Shown here: one piece after another, positions 1-12,986 of the stretch
How the letters are laid out: every line of letters begins with the position of its first letter
Numbering within the stretch: position 1 is the stretch's first letter
From: Rutstroemia sp. NJR-2017a BVV2
Lineage: Eukaryota > Ascomycota > Leotiomycetes > Helotiales > Rutstroemiaceae
Assembly (NCBI GenBank): GCA_002946415.1
Contig: NJPS01000003.1
Span: 434,001 to 498,000 of the forward strand
Reading direction: 5' to 3'
Length of the DNA: 64,000 bases
The notes under the pieces: model-generated
The model's database searches: none
Seen by the model: only the letters and a program-made list of their open reading frames with translations
Told to the model about the DNA's origin: nothing
Made by a program: the position numbers and the translations under genes

Positions 1-900
1 TTTGGAATTGATATATAAATAGTATTTACTTCTTTATACTTTTAGATAATTAACCTTGGAAGTAGTTCTGGTAAATACTTCGATTGGACTTATTATATTA
101 TTATTTACTACTAGTCTTGTATTGGTCTTATTCTTATAATATATATTATATTTAGCTATTTCATCTCAGAATTCTATTAATATATCGGTTTCCTTTAATA
201 TTGCCTTTATATCAGTTTCAGTAGTTCTAATATTCCTTTCTATTAGATTATTCTAGTATAATGAAGTAATTATAATAAGTTCTGATTTTATATCTGATCT
301 TTATTCTTTAATAATCTAAATAAGTTCTGATATATTATCGATTTGTATTATAGCAATTTTAATATCGGAGTTAAATTCGATTTCCTTTTTCTAGTTAAGA
401 AGTTCTTATATAATATCGCTTTTCTGTTTTAATAATAATATCTAGTTGATCTATATCTAGTTATCGATAATAAGGATGAAGTATATATTTCCCCAGATTA
501 TTCTATAAAATAATCTTGCAATATCGAAATAAATCAATTAGAGTTTTTTGGACTTGTGAAAGCTTAACTTTTTTGGAATCTGGTTAGTTATCTTGGTTAA
601 TAAGTATATCTTATAGATCTCTCTTTTGCTTAGAACTTTGATTAGCTTTCTAAGAATTGTTACTTTATATAGATTATATATCTTTTCTAGTCCTAAGTAG
701 TTAAGTTGTTTATATTAAAATATATAGATTTCTATTTTGTTTAGAGTTAGTTTATCTTTGGTAGTTTTGGTATTTTCCAAGATCTCAGTTAAGCTAAAGT
801 TATTATAACTAGTTGGAATAACTTGAGGTTTTTGTTCTATTGTTGAAAATACTATTTCTTTGTAACTATCTACAATATATAAGATTATATATATCTTATC

Positions 901-1098
901 TTATATCTTTACTTCAATTACTATTTTTCCATTATCTTGAAAGTATATTTTACTAAAATCGAACTTGCTACTTAAACCAGTTTTATAGACTTTTCTTATA
1001 GAAAGGAGATTTATATTAAGACTAGGAACAAAGAGAATATCTATCAAAAGTATCCTTAATCTATCTTTGTATATTATATTAACTATTCTTTTATACAA
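901..1098 (-). pseudogene. copia protease-to-GAG-pre-integrase junction fragment
   Basis: This 65-codon open stretch contains LFVPSLNINLLSIRKVYKTG. It matches the strongly conserved 'VLyVPgLkkNLlSvskl..kG' segment that follows the aspartic protease in copia polyproteins and precedes GAG-pre-integrase. It lies between gag (1837-2193) and the integrase (about 1-540), in the expected order on the minus strand. The frame is closed on both sides by stop codons. Confidence 0.75.
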
Positions 1099-1836
1099 AT
1101 AATATATTTCTTCTCTACTAACTCTAATTATTCGTTATTTGATTTGTTTAAGTTTCCTGAATAAGGAAAGTTAGTTAGATATATAAGATAATATATCTAT
1201 ATCTGTATACTAAAAAGAAGATTTGGTTTTACTAATATATTCTCTAGAGATATAGTACTTTTCTATCTCTAGTTCACTTTTACTTTCGATCTCGGTAATT
1301 ATTTCTTCTTGATCCAAGTTATTATCTATATAGTATATATAATTCTTCTTTAGTTTTGGGATAAGAAATAGCTTTTTATTCGATATAGTAATCTTAGACT
1401 CTATTAGTTTGAAACAGTTAGCTCTTTGTTCAAGTTTAAGTTTATATAGAAATTCCTGTATTATAGACAAATCTTGGTAGTTATATACTATATAGCCTTT
1501 ATATCGATATAGATAGTATACGATTCTGGATTAACTATCGGAATCCAATTCTATTTGGTCAAGGTCGGAATTACGGTAGTGAAAGATAATATATTTTCTG
1601 TTTCTGGTAATATAGACTTGTTCGACCAAGTTTTGTAAATATAGCTCTTTTATTTATAGGTATTTGATCTTTTTGTCAATAGATAAAGAGATTTGGATAT
1701 CGAGGATATTAATGATAGATTGGTACTTATTTGGTAGAGATCAAGTAAAGATAAGTAGCAATATATTATCTTTATAAATATCTTTTGTATCTATATTTGT
1801 TATACCTAATTTTTTTCTATATTTCTTCAACTTATC

Positions 1837-2193
1837 TTAAGCTTCGATTATAGTTATTTCTAGTCGAGATTGAGAGCAGAAGGTGAAGATCTGGATTATT
1901 ATTATATAAGAGTTTGTAGTAACTATACTTACTTTTGTATATTTCGACTTAAGGTAGTCCCAAAGCACTTTAGCTATCTTGTATTCGTCGGCTAGAGCTT
2001 TGTTATTATTTGATAGCGATCTATATATATAAGATAGTATAGTAGTTTTATCTTTCAGGAACTTTGCCTTCTTATCGATATTTAGACGAATTGTAACTTG
2101 GGTTTCTTCTTCTTGGATTATTAGATTCTCGATTCTTTCTATAACTACTTTAACTATATCAGATAGATTTACTATCTTAGCGAACTTAGTCAA
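1837..2193 (-). pseudogene. copia gag (UBN2-type) fragment
   Basis: This is the longest open stretch of the copia element, 118 codons. It includes ALADEYKIAKVLWDYLKSKY, resembling the 'A.eiW..L...Y' core of the gag polypeptide of LTR copia-type elements (UBN2 family), which forms the particle shell. The reading frame is closed upstream and downstream by stops, so it is a remnant of a longer gag. It sits where gag should be, 5' of the GAG-pre-integrase match at 901-1098. No zinc knuckle was recognised. Family assignment is by pattern recognition only. Confidence 0.65.
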
Positions 2194-2381
2194 GCTCGAT
2201 TCGATTATATAATAGTAGTCTTTGCTTCTTAGATATATTTTTATCTATCGAAACCATTTCTTGTAATTTTCTTGATAAAGTTCTGGAACTTATTTGAAAA
2301 AGTCCTTTTCTTCTCTTATCTTGTTATTTTTATAGATAAGTTTATAGTTATTTATATAATTGTTGTTTATATTATATATTT

Positions 2382-2628
2382 TTCAACTTCGTTAGTTAGC
2401 GATACTAGTATATCTTATATTCTTCAACTTCGTTAGTTAGTAATACTTAATATACCTTATATTCTATAACTTCGTTAGTTAGCAATACTTAGTATACCTT
2501 ATACTCTATAATTCTATTAGTTGGCGATACTAGTATACTTTATATTCTTCAACTTCATTAGTTAGCAATATAATATACTTTATATTCTTTAACTCTTATT
2601 AGTTGGTAACTATAGTATACTATATACT
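2382..2628. repeat. six tandem ~41-bp repeats in the copia leader region
   Basis: Six consecutive units of 40-42 bp start at about 2382, 2423, 2465, 2507, 2548 and 2587. Each has the core AACTTCGTTAGTTAGCGATA followed by a CTAGTATA.CTTATATTC-like segment. Units differ mostly by C/T and G/A transitions. They lie just upstream (on the minus strand) of the copia gag, so they are probably part of that element's leader or LTR. Copy number and function are unknown. Confidence 0.85.
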
Positions 2629-2639
2629 ATCAGAGCTCA

Positions 2640-2880
2640 ATCTACTTTTTACTATACAAACCGGTATTTATAACCTATTAGAAAATAGGCTCTAGGTAGT
2701 ACAGAAGTGATAATATTGAATATAGACTAAATTGACTAACTAGAAGAGAGTTCTTAAGGAAGCTCAATTATCGAGATCTTTTAACTATATATTTCGGAGC
2801 TCGGCTCTAATATACTAGTAAATAGTTATATAGACTGATATACTCAGTTTACTTTCAATATATAGAAAAAAAATAGAAAA
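2640..2880. other. transition zone between copia leader and LINE L1
   Basis: About 240 bp with moderate GC content and no ORF. It begins with TATCAGAGCTCAA just after the last tandem repeat and then grades into A-rich sequence at about 2865. The copia LTR may be here but I found no second copy to define its ends. Nothing else is recognisable. Confidence 0.4.
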
Positions 2881-5800
2881 TAAAAATAAAGATTCTAAAC
2901 AAAATCTTTATTAAATTTAAATTTATAAAAGAAAAAAAGAAAATATATAATATAATTCAAAAGTTAATAAAAAAATAAAGAAATTAGAATAGAAAATAAA
3001 TATTTTATAAATATATAAAAGAGATATTTATAAAACTTAAAAAAGAAAAAAGAAATATTTTATATAAAAAATCGAAAGAGATTTAAATTAATATAATTAA
3101 TAATAATTTATCGATATATAAAGAATATAAAATATTATTTATAATAAAAAATAAAACTATATTTATAAAACCAAACAAGATTCTAGTAAAAGAGATTAAC
3201 TAAGTAATAAATAAAAAGATAATATAAAAAATCTATATATTTCTGAAGAAAAAGATAATATTAATATTTATTATTAAAGAAACTAAAACAAAATAGTAAA
3301 ATAGAATAAAACAAAAAAAAATATTTAATAAAAATACTAAAAATAAGAAATAAATAGTTGATATAATAGTTTTCAGAATATCTAAATAGATAATTATAGA
3401 GTTTATAAATAGTTAATTTTTTAAAAAAATAGAAAGATAAAATTCTAAATTATAAATAAAATATATAATAATTACTAAGATTAATAAAAATAAAGAAAAT
3501 ACAGTATTAGTATTTAGTTTCAATATTAATAAGAAAACTAATAAAGTAATTAATTAGAAAATATTATAAAATAATATATTTTTATTAATTAAATAATATA
3601 TTAAAGTGATATTAACTTCGAGATATTTCAAATACTAGAAATATAATTATAAAGTAATATAATATATTATTATTTAGAAATACTATATATAATATATAAA
3701 TATAAATTATAATATTAAAATTTATCTAATTATAAAATTAATAATACTTAAAAACCATATAAGTTATAATATAATAAAATATAATATAATTGATAAAATC
3801 TATTTATATAATCAATAAAATCAATATAAAGTTATTTAGATATATATAAAAAAAGAATGAAAATATTTAATAAATAAATTTTAATTCTAATTCGATCTCT
3901 AAATAAATAGATAATTTATTTCAAATTTAAATAATATAAATAAGTTCGAATTTATAATTATAAGTTATAAATATATATATTATAGAGGAAAATTAATAAT
4001 AATAAATATAATAAATATAACTAAAATAGTTTTAATTAGTAGATTCTTTTTAAATCTTAATTTAAATATTTAACTAAATATAATATCAAGTTTACTAAAT
4101 ATTTTTAGATTTACTTAAAATACTAAAATAAATATAATAATAACTAATTAGTAATAAATAAGTTCTCAATCTTATAATATAATATATATAAAAATAGTAG
4201 AATAATAAAATCATTATTTTATAAAGAAAAAAGAATAATAATTATTATAATATAAGAACTATAATTCAATTATAAAAATAATATATATTATTTGAACTTA
4301 ATAATCTATATTTCTATATATAAAAATAAATAGAGAAATTATTTACTTATATATAAAGTTATTAAAAAAGAAAACTAGAAATATAAAACTTGAAATAGAA
4401 ATTTATATTTAGTGAAATTTATATTAAATTTAGAAATAGTTTAGCTTTATAATATTTATTTATAGTTTTTAGATAATTATAAAAATATTAATTATAAATA
4501 TCTATTTAAATTATTATAAATAGTTCTTAATAAAAATAGTAAATATATTATAATAGATAATTTTAACTTTTATTATTTATTATAATTTAAGTTATAATAT
4601 CTATTATATAATTATATTAATAAATTATTCAAGATAATATAATAGTTCGATTTATTTATTTTCTATAGAATTGAAATCTTTTTAATTATATATAATAAAA
4701 TAATAATTAATTTAATATTCTCTATTATAAAGTTTATAAACTATTTATTAGAATATATAATTATAACTAATAAAGAATATAAATCTAATTATATAATAAT
4801 ATATTTCTAATAGAATATCAAGCTAGTAATAATAGTAAAATAGAGATATAAAAACTAGAAATTTATAGATATTATATAAATTAAATAAATAACTTTATAT
4901 TTATCTAGATATAATATTAAATAATATATAATAGAGAATTTGGAAATATATATTATAGAATTTATTTTCCGGATCTAGGAAATTATCGATATTATAATTT
5001 TATAAAAATAAAGTTTAAAGAAAATCGAATATTAATAAATATTGAAAATAGATATAATAGTTAAAATAGTATATATTATATATTAGTTATAGTTTATCAA
5101 AAGAGAAAATAAATAATAAAAATAGTATATTAAATAACTTCAAAAAGAAAAGAAATATATAATTTATTAAATAAAATAAATAATTTGAAATTCGATAATA
5201 TATAAATATTATAAAATAGAGAAATTATAGAAATTAATAAAGTAAAATAAAGAAATATTAATAAAATAGAATATAATCTCGATATTTAAATTTGGAAAAA
5301 ATAGAAATATAAACTTATTTGAAAAAAAGATATATATATTTATTTAATATTTCTATAAAGATAGATAATATCTATTTAGTATTCTATAATAACTATTAAA
5401 TAATTTAGAGAATATTAAACTAAATAATATCGAGAACTAAAAATATTTATTAGAATTCGAGATTAATAAAATATTTATTATTAAAGAATTTACTAACTTA
5501 TTCCAAAGATATTTCGATTATTTTATATTAAGAGAAAATTAAATCTTATATTATTTCTTTAAGAAACTAGATTAACTCTTTATAAAACCAATTATAAATT
5601 TAATATAAATTAGTTAGAAACTCGAATATATATTAAGAAGTTTAAAAAATATATTAATAACAATATTATAAAAACTTAGAAAACCAAATTATAAATAGAT
5701 GAAAATCTAGTAACTAATTATATTACTAAATATATTAAATAAATTAATCAAGAAAATTATAGTTTAGAAAATCTATAATATAATTAAATAATATAATCTA

Positions 5801-6259
5801 TTATTAGATAAATAAATAAAAACAAAAATATAAAGAAATATAATAATAATATTAAATCTATTTATCTTGATAATTAAGTTAGTTTAAATAAGTAAAAGAT
5901 AAATAATAATATTGTTTTTATTAGATATAATAAGAATATTTAATATAATTATCTATTTATATTTAGTAGTAATAATCTAGAAATTTGATTTCTCTAAATA
6001 AATTAATAAATAGATAATAAATTTTCTAAATAATAAAACTATATAATTCTTATTTATTAATAAAATATCAAAAAAGTTCTCTTTATAAATAAAGATATTT
6101 TAAAAATTAATATTTTTATTAATATTCTTTTTACTTTATAATATAAAACTTATTCAAATATATTTATTTCCGAAATAAAAACTATATATAGAAGAGTTTA
6201 TTAATAATATATATTTAATTATAATAAATTTGAATATAGAAACTAATTATAATAAGTTC
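2880..6259 (+). mobile_element. Tad1-like LINE L1, first part (gag, endonuclease, reverse transcriptase)
   Basis: Plus-strand non-LTR retrotransposon. At about 3610-3790 the frame gives a CCHC-like pattern (CFKCQKYGYKVIQC-type once two codons are allowed for), typical of LINE ORF1. At about 4540-4810 it reads DNFNFYYLL, then a long conserved stretch ending EEYKSDH-like (here KEYKSNYI). This corresponds to the 'GDFNLHHPLW ... SDH.PI' motifs of the exonuclease/endonuclease domain, with H and G/D lost to RIP-type changes. At about 5500-6259 it carries the RT palm, including a 'FFLLYNIKLIQIYLFP' stretch (from PILFLLYNAELI) and FINNIYLI (from FVDDIYLI). L1 is interrupted at 6259/6260 by L2 and resumes at 21083. 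Net length is about 4.6 kb. The 5' end is approximate. Confidence 0.82.
4540..4810 (+). pseudogene. LINE L1 ORF2 endonuclease (EEP) domain remnant
   Basis: Read with RIP stops bridged, the frame shows DNFNFYYLL at the start (family GDFNLHHPLW), a middle segment FDLFIFYRIEIFLIIYN and a final KEYKSNYIIIYF (family ..SDHxPI.f). These are motifs of the apurinic-like endonuclease that nicks target DNA for target-primed reverse transcription. Matching remnants occur at about 44540-44830 (+) and about 48690-49080 (-). Confidence 0.75.
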
Positions 6260-6273
6260 ATTAATATATATTA
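6260..6273. repeat. 14-bp target-site duplication of LINE L2, left copy
   Basis: ATTAATATATATTA occurs here and at 21083-21096, exactly at the two places where the L1 reading frame breaks off and resumes. A duplication of this length is typical of LINE insertion. Confidence 0.8.
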
Positions 6274-6444
6274 TTTATTTATTTATTTCTAACTTGCTAG
6301 TTAGTATATATAATACTAGTTATAAAGAAGTTTAATCTAATTAATTATATTAATAGAACTTCTTTAGATAAAACTACTAATTATATTATTTTATATTTCC
6401 TATTTTCATATATTTATTCTACTTTTGTTTTTTATAACTATATT

Positions 6445-6449
6445 ACTTA
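6445..6449. repeat. ACTTA target-site duplication of gypsy A, left copy
   Basis: ACTTA is repeated at 12987-12991. The uninterrupted LINE homologue (about 21300-21320 and 46375-46395) reads TATTACTTAGTTATT, so the duplication brackets gypsy A. Confidence 0.85.
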
Positions 6450-6643
6450 TATGATAATATATTATAAATAAAGATTTATATTATTCTTAAAATTAATAAC
6501 TAGAAAACTAAGAAGATCGAAGGATCTAGAAAACTTATATATAAGAAGTTATTATATACTAGTTATTATAATAAAAAGTTTGACTAAGTTATATATAAAG
6601 AGTATAAGTTATAACAAGAAGATAAATTATATAATTTATTATA
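6450..6643 (-). repeat. gypsy A 3' LTR (194 bp)
   Basis: Begins TATGATAATA (a RIP-altered TGTAATAATA) and ends TTATTATA (from TTATTACA). It pairs with 12793-12986 and with both 194-bp LTRs of gypsy B. Confidence 0.9.
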
Positions 6644-9600
6644 TTATCTCTTTTTTCAAATAAGTTTATTCTCGAGTTTCAATTAGTTACTAGTTTTAAT
6701 TAGTAATAGTAGTAAAGAGTATATAATAAAGTTAGTATTATAAAGATAATATAGATTAGTTTTAAAAATATATAATAATAAATATTATAGAAATAAAAAG
6801 AATAATAATCCAGATTTATATCTTTTCTTTTGATATCAATATATTAATTTTAAAGAATATTTATTTCTATTTCGATATTATTAAGTAATTATCTTTTATA
6901 TATTTATAGTTATTTTCTCTATCTTAGTATAAATATAACTAGTTAGGAAGTAGGATTAGAAAACTAAATTTTTTAGGATTTGTAAAATAGAAAACTTAAA
7001 ATAATTATAGAGTTATTTTAAAATTTGATATTTTATATTAAATAAAATCTATATTATAATTAAGCTATTAGATTCGGTATTTCAAGAACTTATAATATTT
7101 ATATATAATAAAGATTCTTTTTACTTCCTATTTCTTCTTACTAGTAATATTAATAAGTAGTAAAAGATTATTGATTTAGCTAAGAAATAGATTATCTAAG
7201 ATCTTTCAGAATTTATCTATAAAGAATATATTATAGATTTATATAGTAACTAATAGTTCTAAACAAAATAAATATCCAACTTTCTCAAGGATTTTGAAAT
7301 ATCTATTTATAAGATAATCCAGTTTATAGAAAGATTACTAGATTAGTAAGTACTTTATATCGAGCTATATATAGTTGCTAATATCGAAATCGATAAAATA
7401 GTAATATATATTAATAGAGTTCGATATATATTTTTAAGTTTTTTCAATTGATTTATAAATATAAACTAATATATTATAAGCTCTCTATATATAATTATAT
7501 ATATCCTCGATATTCAAATTATTTACAAAAATATTTATAAATTACTAGTTCTATTATATATAAGGTTCTTAGTTATAAAGTAGTTCGAAGGAAAATATAT
7601 TACTAAAAGAAAAATAGAGAAGAGTTAATTAAATATAATCTATTATAAGTAAATACTCAAATTAGTTATTTTAGTAATAGCTAATAAAGGATCTAAATTA
7701 TTTTTATAAATACTAATTATAAATCTTAATTTACTTATTAGTTTAGAGATAATCTATAGTTAATAACTTGATTTAAATATCTAAGATTAAGTTAAATTCT
7801 TTTCAGAAAAACAAAATAAATTATAAATTATAATTAGAAAATATAGTTATCGGTAAACTATAATAATAATAGATATATTAGAGATAAAAACAGATCTGTT
7901 TTCGAATATCAATAATTTTATAATAAAGGATAATAATAGTTTGTTTATTTAAATAATCAATAATAACGAAGATATTATCAAAACTATATTTATCTTTATT
8001 GAAGTTATAATAATCTATAGTAATATATTTCTATATATATATAGGAATTAGTAAAGGATATAATAATCTAAAAGTCTTATTTCGAGATATAGAGTTATAT
8101 CGATAAATATAGTAATTATAAATATAAATATATATATTATTTATTATACTATATTAGTAATATTATTTTGCTAAAAGCAAAGTTATCTTCTTAATCCTAA
8201 AATAAATAGTAGTTATAGAATTATATATTTCTCGAATTAGTAATATATAAAACTAATAAATATCGGGAACTACTAATCAGTTCTTAAATAATAATAAATT
8301 TCTATTAAATATCAGATATTGGTTACTATAAGAAACTTGAATATATAGACTTTATAAGTTTTTAGAATTGTAATTAAATCTCAAAAGTTGGTTGATAAGA
8401 TTTATTGCAAAGTTAAATAATATAAATATTATCGAAATTTCGTTTTATCTTATATAATCTTTTTTATATTATTCTATTATTATAATTATATCGAGCTTCG
8501 CTTTTCCAAATAAGGTTTATAAATATTTTTACTATTTTTATTTATTCTATAAACCAAGTTTATTGACTTTTCGAATAAATATATCTATAAATAGATTCTC
8601 TTTACTAAAGTAATATATAATTAGGAAGTTGTAGTTAATAAGTAATTTAATCTATCTAGTTTATCTAGTATTAAAAGATTTAGTTAATATAAAGTACTTT
8701 AGAGCTTTATAATTAATATATATATAGATCTAATATAGAGTTGTTATTAGTTCTATATACTAGTAACTAAAGAATTTAATAATTACAAATATTTCTTTAT
8801 TATATATTTTGTAGTTAAGTTTAGTAGTTTATATTATCTTAGAGAAGAAAGTTATAAATAATTAGTTATTATTATACTTTTATAAAAGTATATTTATAAC
8901 TACTTTATTAGAGATATCTGTTTCTAGTATATAAAGAAGATTATAATAGTAATACTATAAAAAAGATATATTTATTAAAATATATTTGAGGATATCGAAT
9001 ACTAGTTAGTAGTTTTTATCGAACTTAAAAGAGATTTCAGTCTTTATCAAATTAATAAGAGATTTAATAATAATACCAAAATTATAAATAAAATATTAGT
9101 AGAAATTACAAAAACCAAGAAAAAATTAAATACCTTTTATAATTATAGAATATCTCTATTATTATATTATAGAGACCTTATCTAGATCTATTTCGATATC
9201 TTTAATTGAAATAATAAATTCTAAGTACTTTATATATTTGATATCGAATTTATATTTTTTAAGATTAGTCTATAATCCAGTATCTTATAAATATTATAAA
9301 ACTAATTTAATATAAATTTTATATCTAAGTTTGTTTTTAAAGTAGATCAAGATATTATCTAGATAAGTAATATAGAATATATCTAAGTAATCGAAAAATA
9401 TATTATTTATATAGTATTGGTATATTACTAGATCGTTAATTAGTCTAAAAAATATAACTTTATATTTATAAGTATTATAGTAGATATAGAATATAGTATA
9501 TTTTTTAGAAATAGAATTTATTTGGATATAATAGAAGATTTATTAGATATCGAGCTTAATAAATACTTTAATATAAAAGATATAAACTAATATTTCGTTA

Positions 9601-12600
9601 ATCAAAAGTAAAAAGTAATAGTTTTTATATATAAAGATATTAAGTATATAGAAGTTAATATAAAAATATAAATTATTATTTAGTTTCTTAACAAATAAGA
9701 TAAAGACTATAAATAGTATTTAGTTTAGCTTGATAAATTCTTTAACTAAGTTATCTATAATATAGTTCTTTATAGTTTCTAATTCTTCTATTAATATCTT
9801 ATATAATAGATTATATCGAAATACTTTCTCTTTATCACTTTTGAATATAATTTTATAGTTATATAAATAATATAGAGATAGTATATTTGAATTAAACTTC
9901 GAAAAAACAATTATATAGTTTAAGTATTTATTAAAGATAGAAGATTCTAAATCAATCTCGAAGAAAAAGGTAAAAAGATAATAAAAATAGAATTTAGAAT
10001 ATAAAATAATAAAGAAAGTAAAGAAGATTTATTTGATTTCTCTTTCAACTTAGTACTTCTTGATTAGATAATCAATTTTATAAATAGTAGTTATATCTAG
10101 TTTATATTTTGTATCTCGATAGTATATTATATTAAAAACAGAATTAGAGATAATATAGATATTAATAAAGAATTAGAGATATAGAAATTAAGATTTCTAA
10201 AAAGATTTAAAATATCTAATTAGTAATAGAGAATTAGATATAAACTAAGTTTCTTATTTGAAAGTTGTTTTTATCTATATTAGATTATAAATAAAATCTT
10301 TGATATAAGTCTTATAAATATTTACTAATAAGAAATTTGATTTAATAGTACTTTTTTGTTTTGGAGATAATCTAAAAAAGAATAAATTCATTATAAATAT
10401 TTAACAAACTATTAGATATCGGAATATAACTTATACTTTTTGGATAGTAATTATATTAATAAGAAATTTATAATTCTCTATATCTAAATATTGTTTCTAG
10501 AACTTATCTAACTAATAATTATATTAATCTATATTAGTTTAGTAAAGGTAATTAAGGCTCTTTTGAATCAAATTAGTATAAATATAGATATAATTATTTA
10601 AATAGATCTATATAAAAAGAAGATATTCTAGTTAGTATAGTTATCAGTTTATATAGTTAACTAGGATATTATTCTCAGTTAATTACTTCTTTCCGAGAAT
10701 AAGAAGATAGTTTAAATAGATAATTAAAAAAGAGATATAGATTTATAATCAACTATCAATTATAAGATTTAAATAAATATAATAAATAATAGATTGATCT
10801 TATTAACTATTATATCTTTTAACTAATAAAGATATCTTCAGTTTTTTAATTATTATCTTCTATATAAGATTAAGGGATTTTAAAAAAATAATATTAATTA
10901 AAACGAAACTATTTGTTCTAGAATCTATAAAGGTTTAGGTTTGAAAAAAGTATTAATTTCTTATTAATATATATAAAAATAACAGATTATCTCTTTCTAG
11001 CAATTTAGTAAAATCCAAGTACTTTATATCTTTTACTTTATTTAGTATAGAGGCTTTTACTAGATATAATCTTTTGCTTGATTATTCTATATATAAGTAT
11101 ATTCTATTATCTCTTTTTCTATTTCTAGAATCTGATTATTTATAATATCAATATAAATCTCTTTATTACTATACTTATTAAAAAGCTTTTAAATATCAGT
11201 ATCGATAATATTAATTCTATAAAGAGTATTACTCTAAGCTTGATTTAGAATAGGATTAATAAGAGTATTAGCTCTATTATTATAATAAGGTCGATTTGGA
11301 GAAGTAAGAATATTATAATCAGAAATGAAATTATAAAGAATATTTAGAAGATTAGATATAGTTAGTACTAGTATAGAATTATAAATAGTATTAGAGCTAT
11401 AAAGTAAAATAAGATAACTTATTTATTCTATAATAACTTCTTTTCTAGTATAATAAGAAGTATTTGAGAAATAATATAAAAGAGTAGATATTATAGAAAT
11501 AGATTATAAAGAATATAATAGAATCTTTATATTATTTTCTTATTTAATAAAATAGAAATATTCTATTATTTCTTGAAAGATTTTAATTCTAAATTACTAT
11601 TCTTCAAAATAAATATAGTAGTATTTAGTAATCTTAATAGATAATTTATCAAAGATAACTTTGAAGAAGATTATATCAATTAAAACTTATATATAAAGAT
11701 AATAATAAAACTCTTTAAAGAAGAATAGAGAACTAGAAGTAATTATAAATATAACTTTGTATTTATTCTTGGTTTTTGCTATTTCTACAAAGTTATAGAA
11801 AAATATATATAACTTGTTTACTAGTTTCTCAATAGTAAAAAAAGGTTCTTGAATAAAAAGTTCTTCTAGATAATCTAAAGCTAATTCTTCTATTTAGTCT
11901 CTGATATAATTATAAACTTGATTTTCGTTAAAATAAGAGTAAGTTTCAAAATAGCTTAGTATTATCTTCTTATATAAAAAGGATCGGATATTTTTTCTAT
12001 TATTAAATTTATTAGTTAAACTAGTAATATAAAGAAGTTAGTTATAATTAGTATTTAATAAGGAAAAGTAGATAGTTAATTATTAGTTTTTTATAAGTAG
12101 TTATAGATTGTAATCGGATCTGAAATATATATATAAAGATATTATTATAAAGAAAATTGAAGAGTTTTCTTTTATAAATTTATTATATTTAGTTAATTAG
12201 ATAAGAAGATCTTAAACTTGATTAAGAGATCTATATAAAGATAGAATATATAAAGTATATAATAAATTATTTTATTCTATATTAACTAATAATTATATAA
12301 CTAGTATCTATAGTACTACAAACTCGGACTTTATTATATAGAGTTCCTTAATCTTAACTAATAGTATTGAAATTTATCTGAATAAGAAGATAGAGATAGA
12401 TTATTTATTTATAATTTAGATTTGATTATTACTTGAACTTTCTCAACCAATAATAATATTTGAACTAGAAAAAGGATCTTCGTTATTTTCTTAACTATTA
12501 TTATATTATTGTTATAAATTTACTATTTCTAATTATATAAAGAAATATTCTTATTCTGGAGATAGAAAGTATCTAATTATATTTCTATATTCGAAAGTAG

Positions 12601-12792
12601 TTATATCCTGTTTAGGAGATATAGGAAAATCGGTTTGTTAATAAGAATAAAAAAAAGATGCTTTTATTACTATTATAGTAAAATAAGCCTTCTTCTAACT
12701 ATTTTAGATTTATCTAAGTAAAGAGAATTAAAAGTGAGATATTATTTGGAAAACTACTAATTGGCCGAAGGTATAAATTAAATTATTAATAA

Positions 12793-12986
12793 TATAATAA
12801 TATATTATAGATAAGGGTTTATATTATTTTTAAAACCAATAATTAAGAAACTAAGAAAACCGAAGAATCTAGAGAACTTATATATAAGAAGTTATTATAT
12901 ATTAGTTACTATAATAGGGAGTTTAACTAAGTTATATATAAGGAATATAAATTATAATAAAGAGATAAATTATATAATTTATTATA
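12793..12986 (-). repeat. gypsy A 5' LTR (194 bp)
   Basis: Same length as the left LTR and aligned end to end; differences are almost all C/T and G/A. It is followed at 12987 by the second ACTTA. Confidence 0.9.

Larger units (their letters stand above)
1..2230 (-). mobile_element. Ty1/copia retrotransposon remnant (gag to integrase), RIP-damaged, runs off the left edge
   Basis: Read on the minus strand from about 2220 down to 1, this stretch gives gag, then the GAG-pre-integrase region, then the start of the integrase, which is the copia order. Near 660-560 the minus strand reads LNYLGLEKIYNL followed by KREIYKIYLLTK, matching the 'L.HLG...' and 'C..C...K' portion of GAG-pre-integrase. Around 480-540 it reads GNIYFILIIDN, matching the 'G.rYFl.iiDDyTR' start of the copia integrase core. 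Reverse transcriptase would lie left of the window. Stops interrupt every frame. It is less AT-rich than the LINE and gypsy sequence to its right and keeps more CpG, so it has been mutated less heavily. I did not identify its LTR. Confidence 0.8.
6450..12986 (-). mobile_element. Ty3/gypsy retrotransposon A, complete but RIP-inactivated (6537 bp)
   Basis: Two 194-bp LTRs (6450-6643 and 12793-12986) and a 5-bp TSD (ACTTA) define a full-length element. The minus strand encodes pol: from about 9580 to 9345 it reads KLDI, then FYYIQI, SKKYTIF, then YKYKVIFFRLIN and LDIFYITYLDNILIY, i.e. the gypsy RT palm with YLDD changed to YLDN at 9345-9365. A polypurine tract (minus strand) adjoins the left LTR at 6644-6675, as expected for the 3' LTR of a minus-strand element. 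Many TAA/TAG stops interrupt all frames. It is the same length as gypsy B to the base, so the two copies differ by substitutions with no net indel. It sits in the 3' region of LINE L2. Confidence 0.92.

Noticed and set aside
1210..1470. Open frame of 86 codons on the minus strand
   Set aside because: Low-complexity interval between RIP stops inside the copia remnant; no family signature.
2382..2628. CRISPR-like spacing of repeats
   Set aside because: The units are directly tandem with no unique spacers, and the organism is eukaryotic.
2625..2645. TATCAGAGCTC-like sequence resembling a copia primer-binding site
   Set aside because: It is on the plus strand, while the adjacent copia is on the minus strand, and no LTR end adjoins it.
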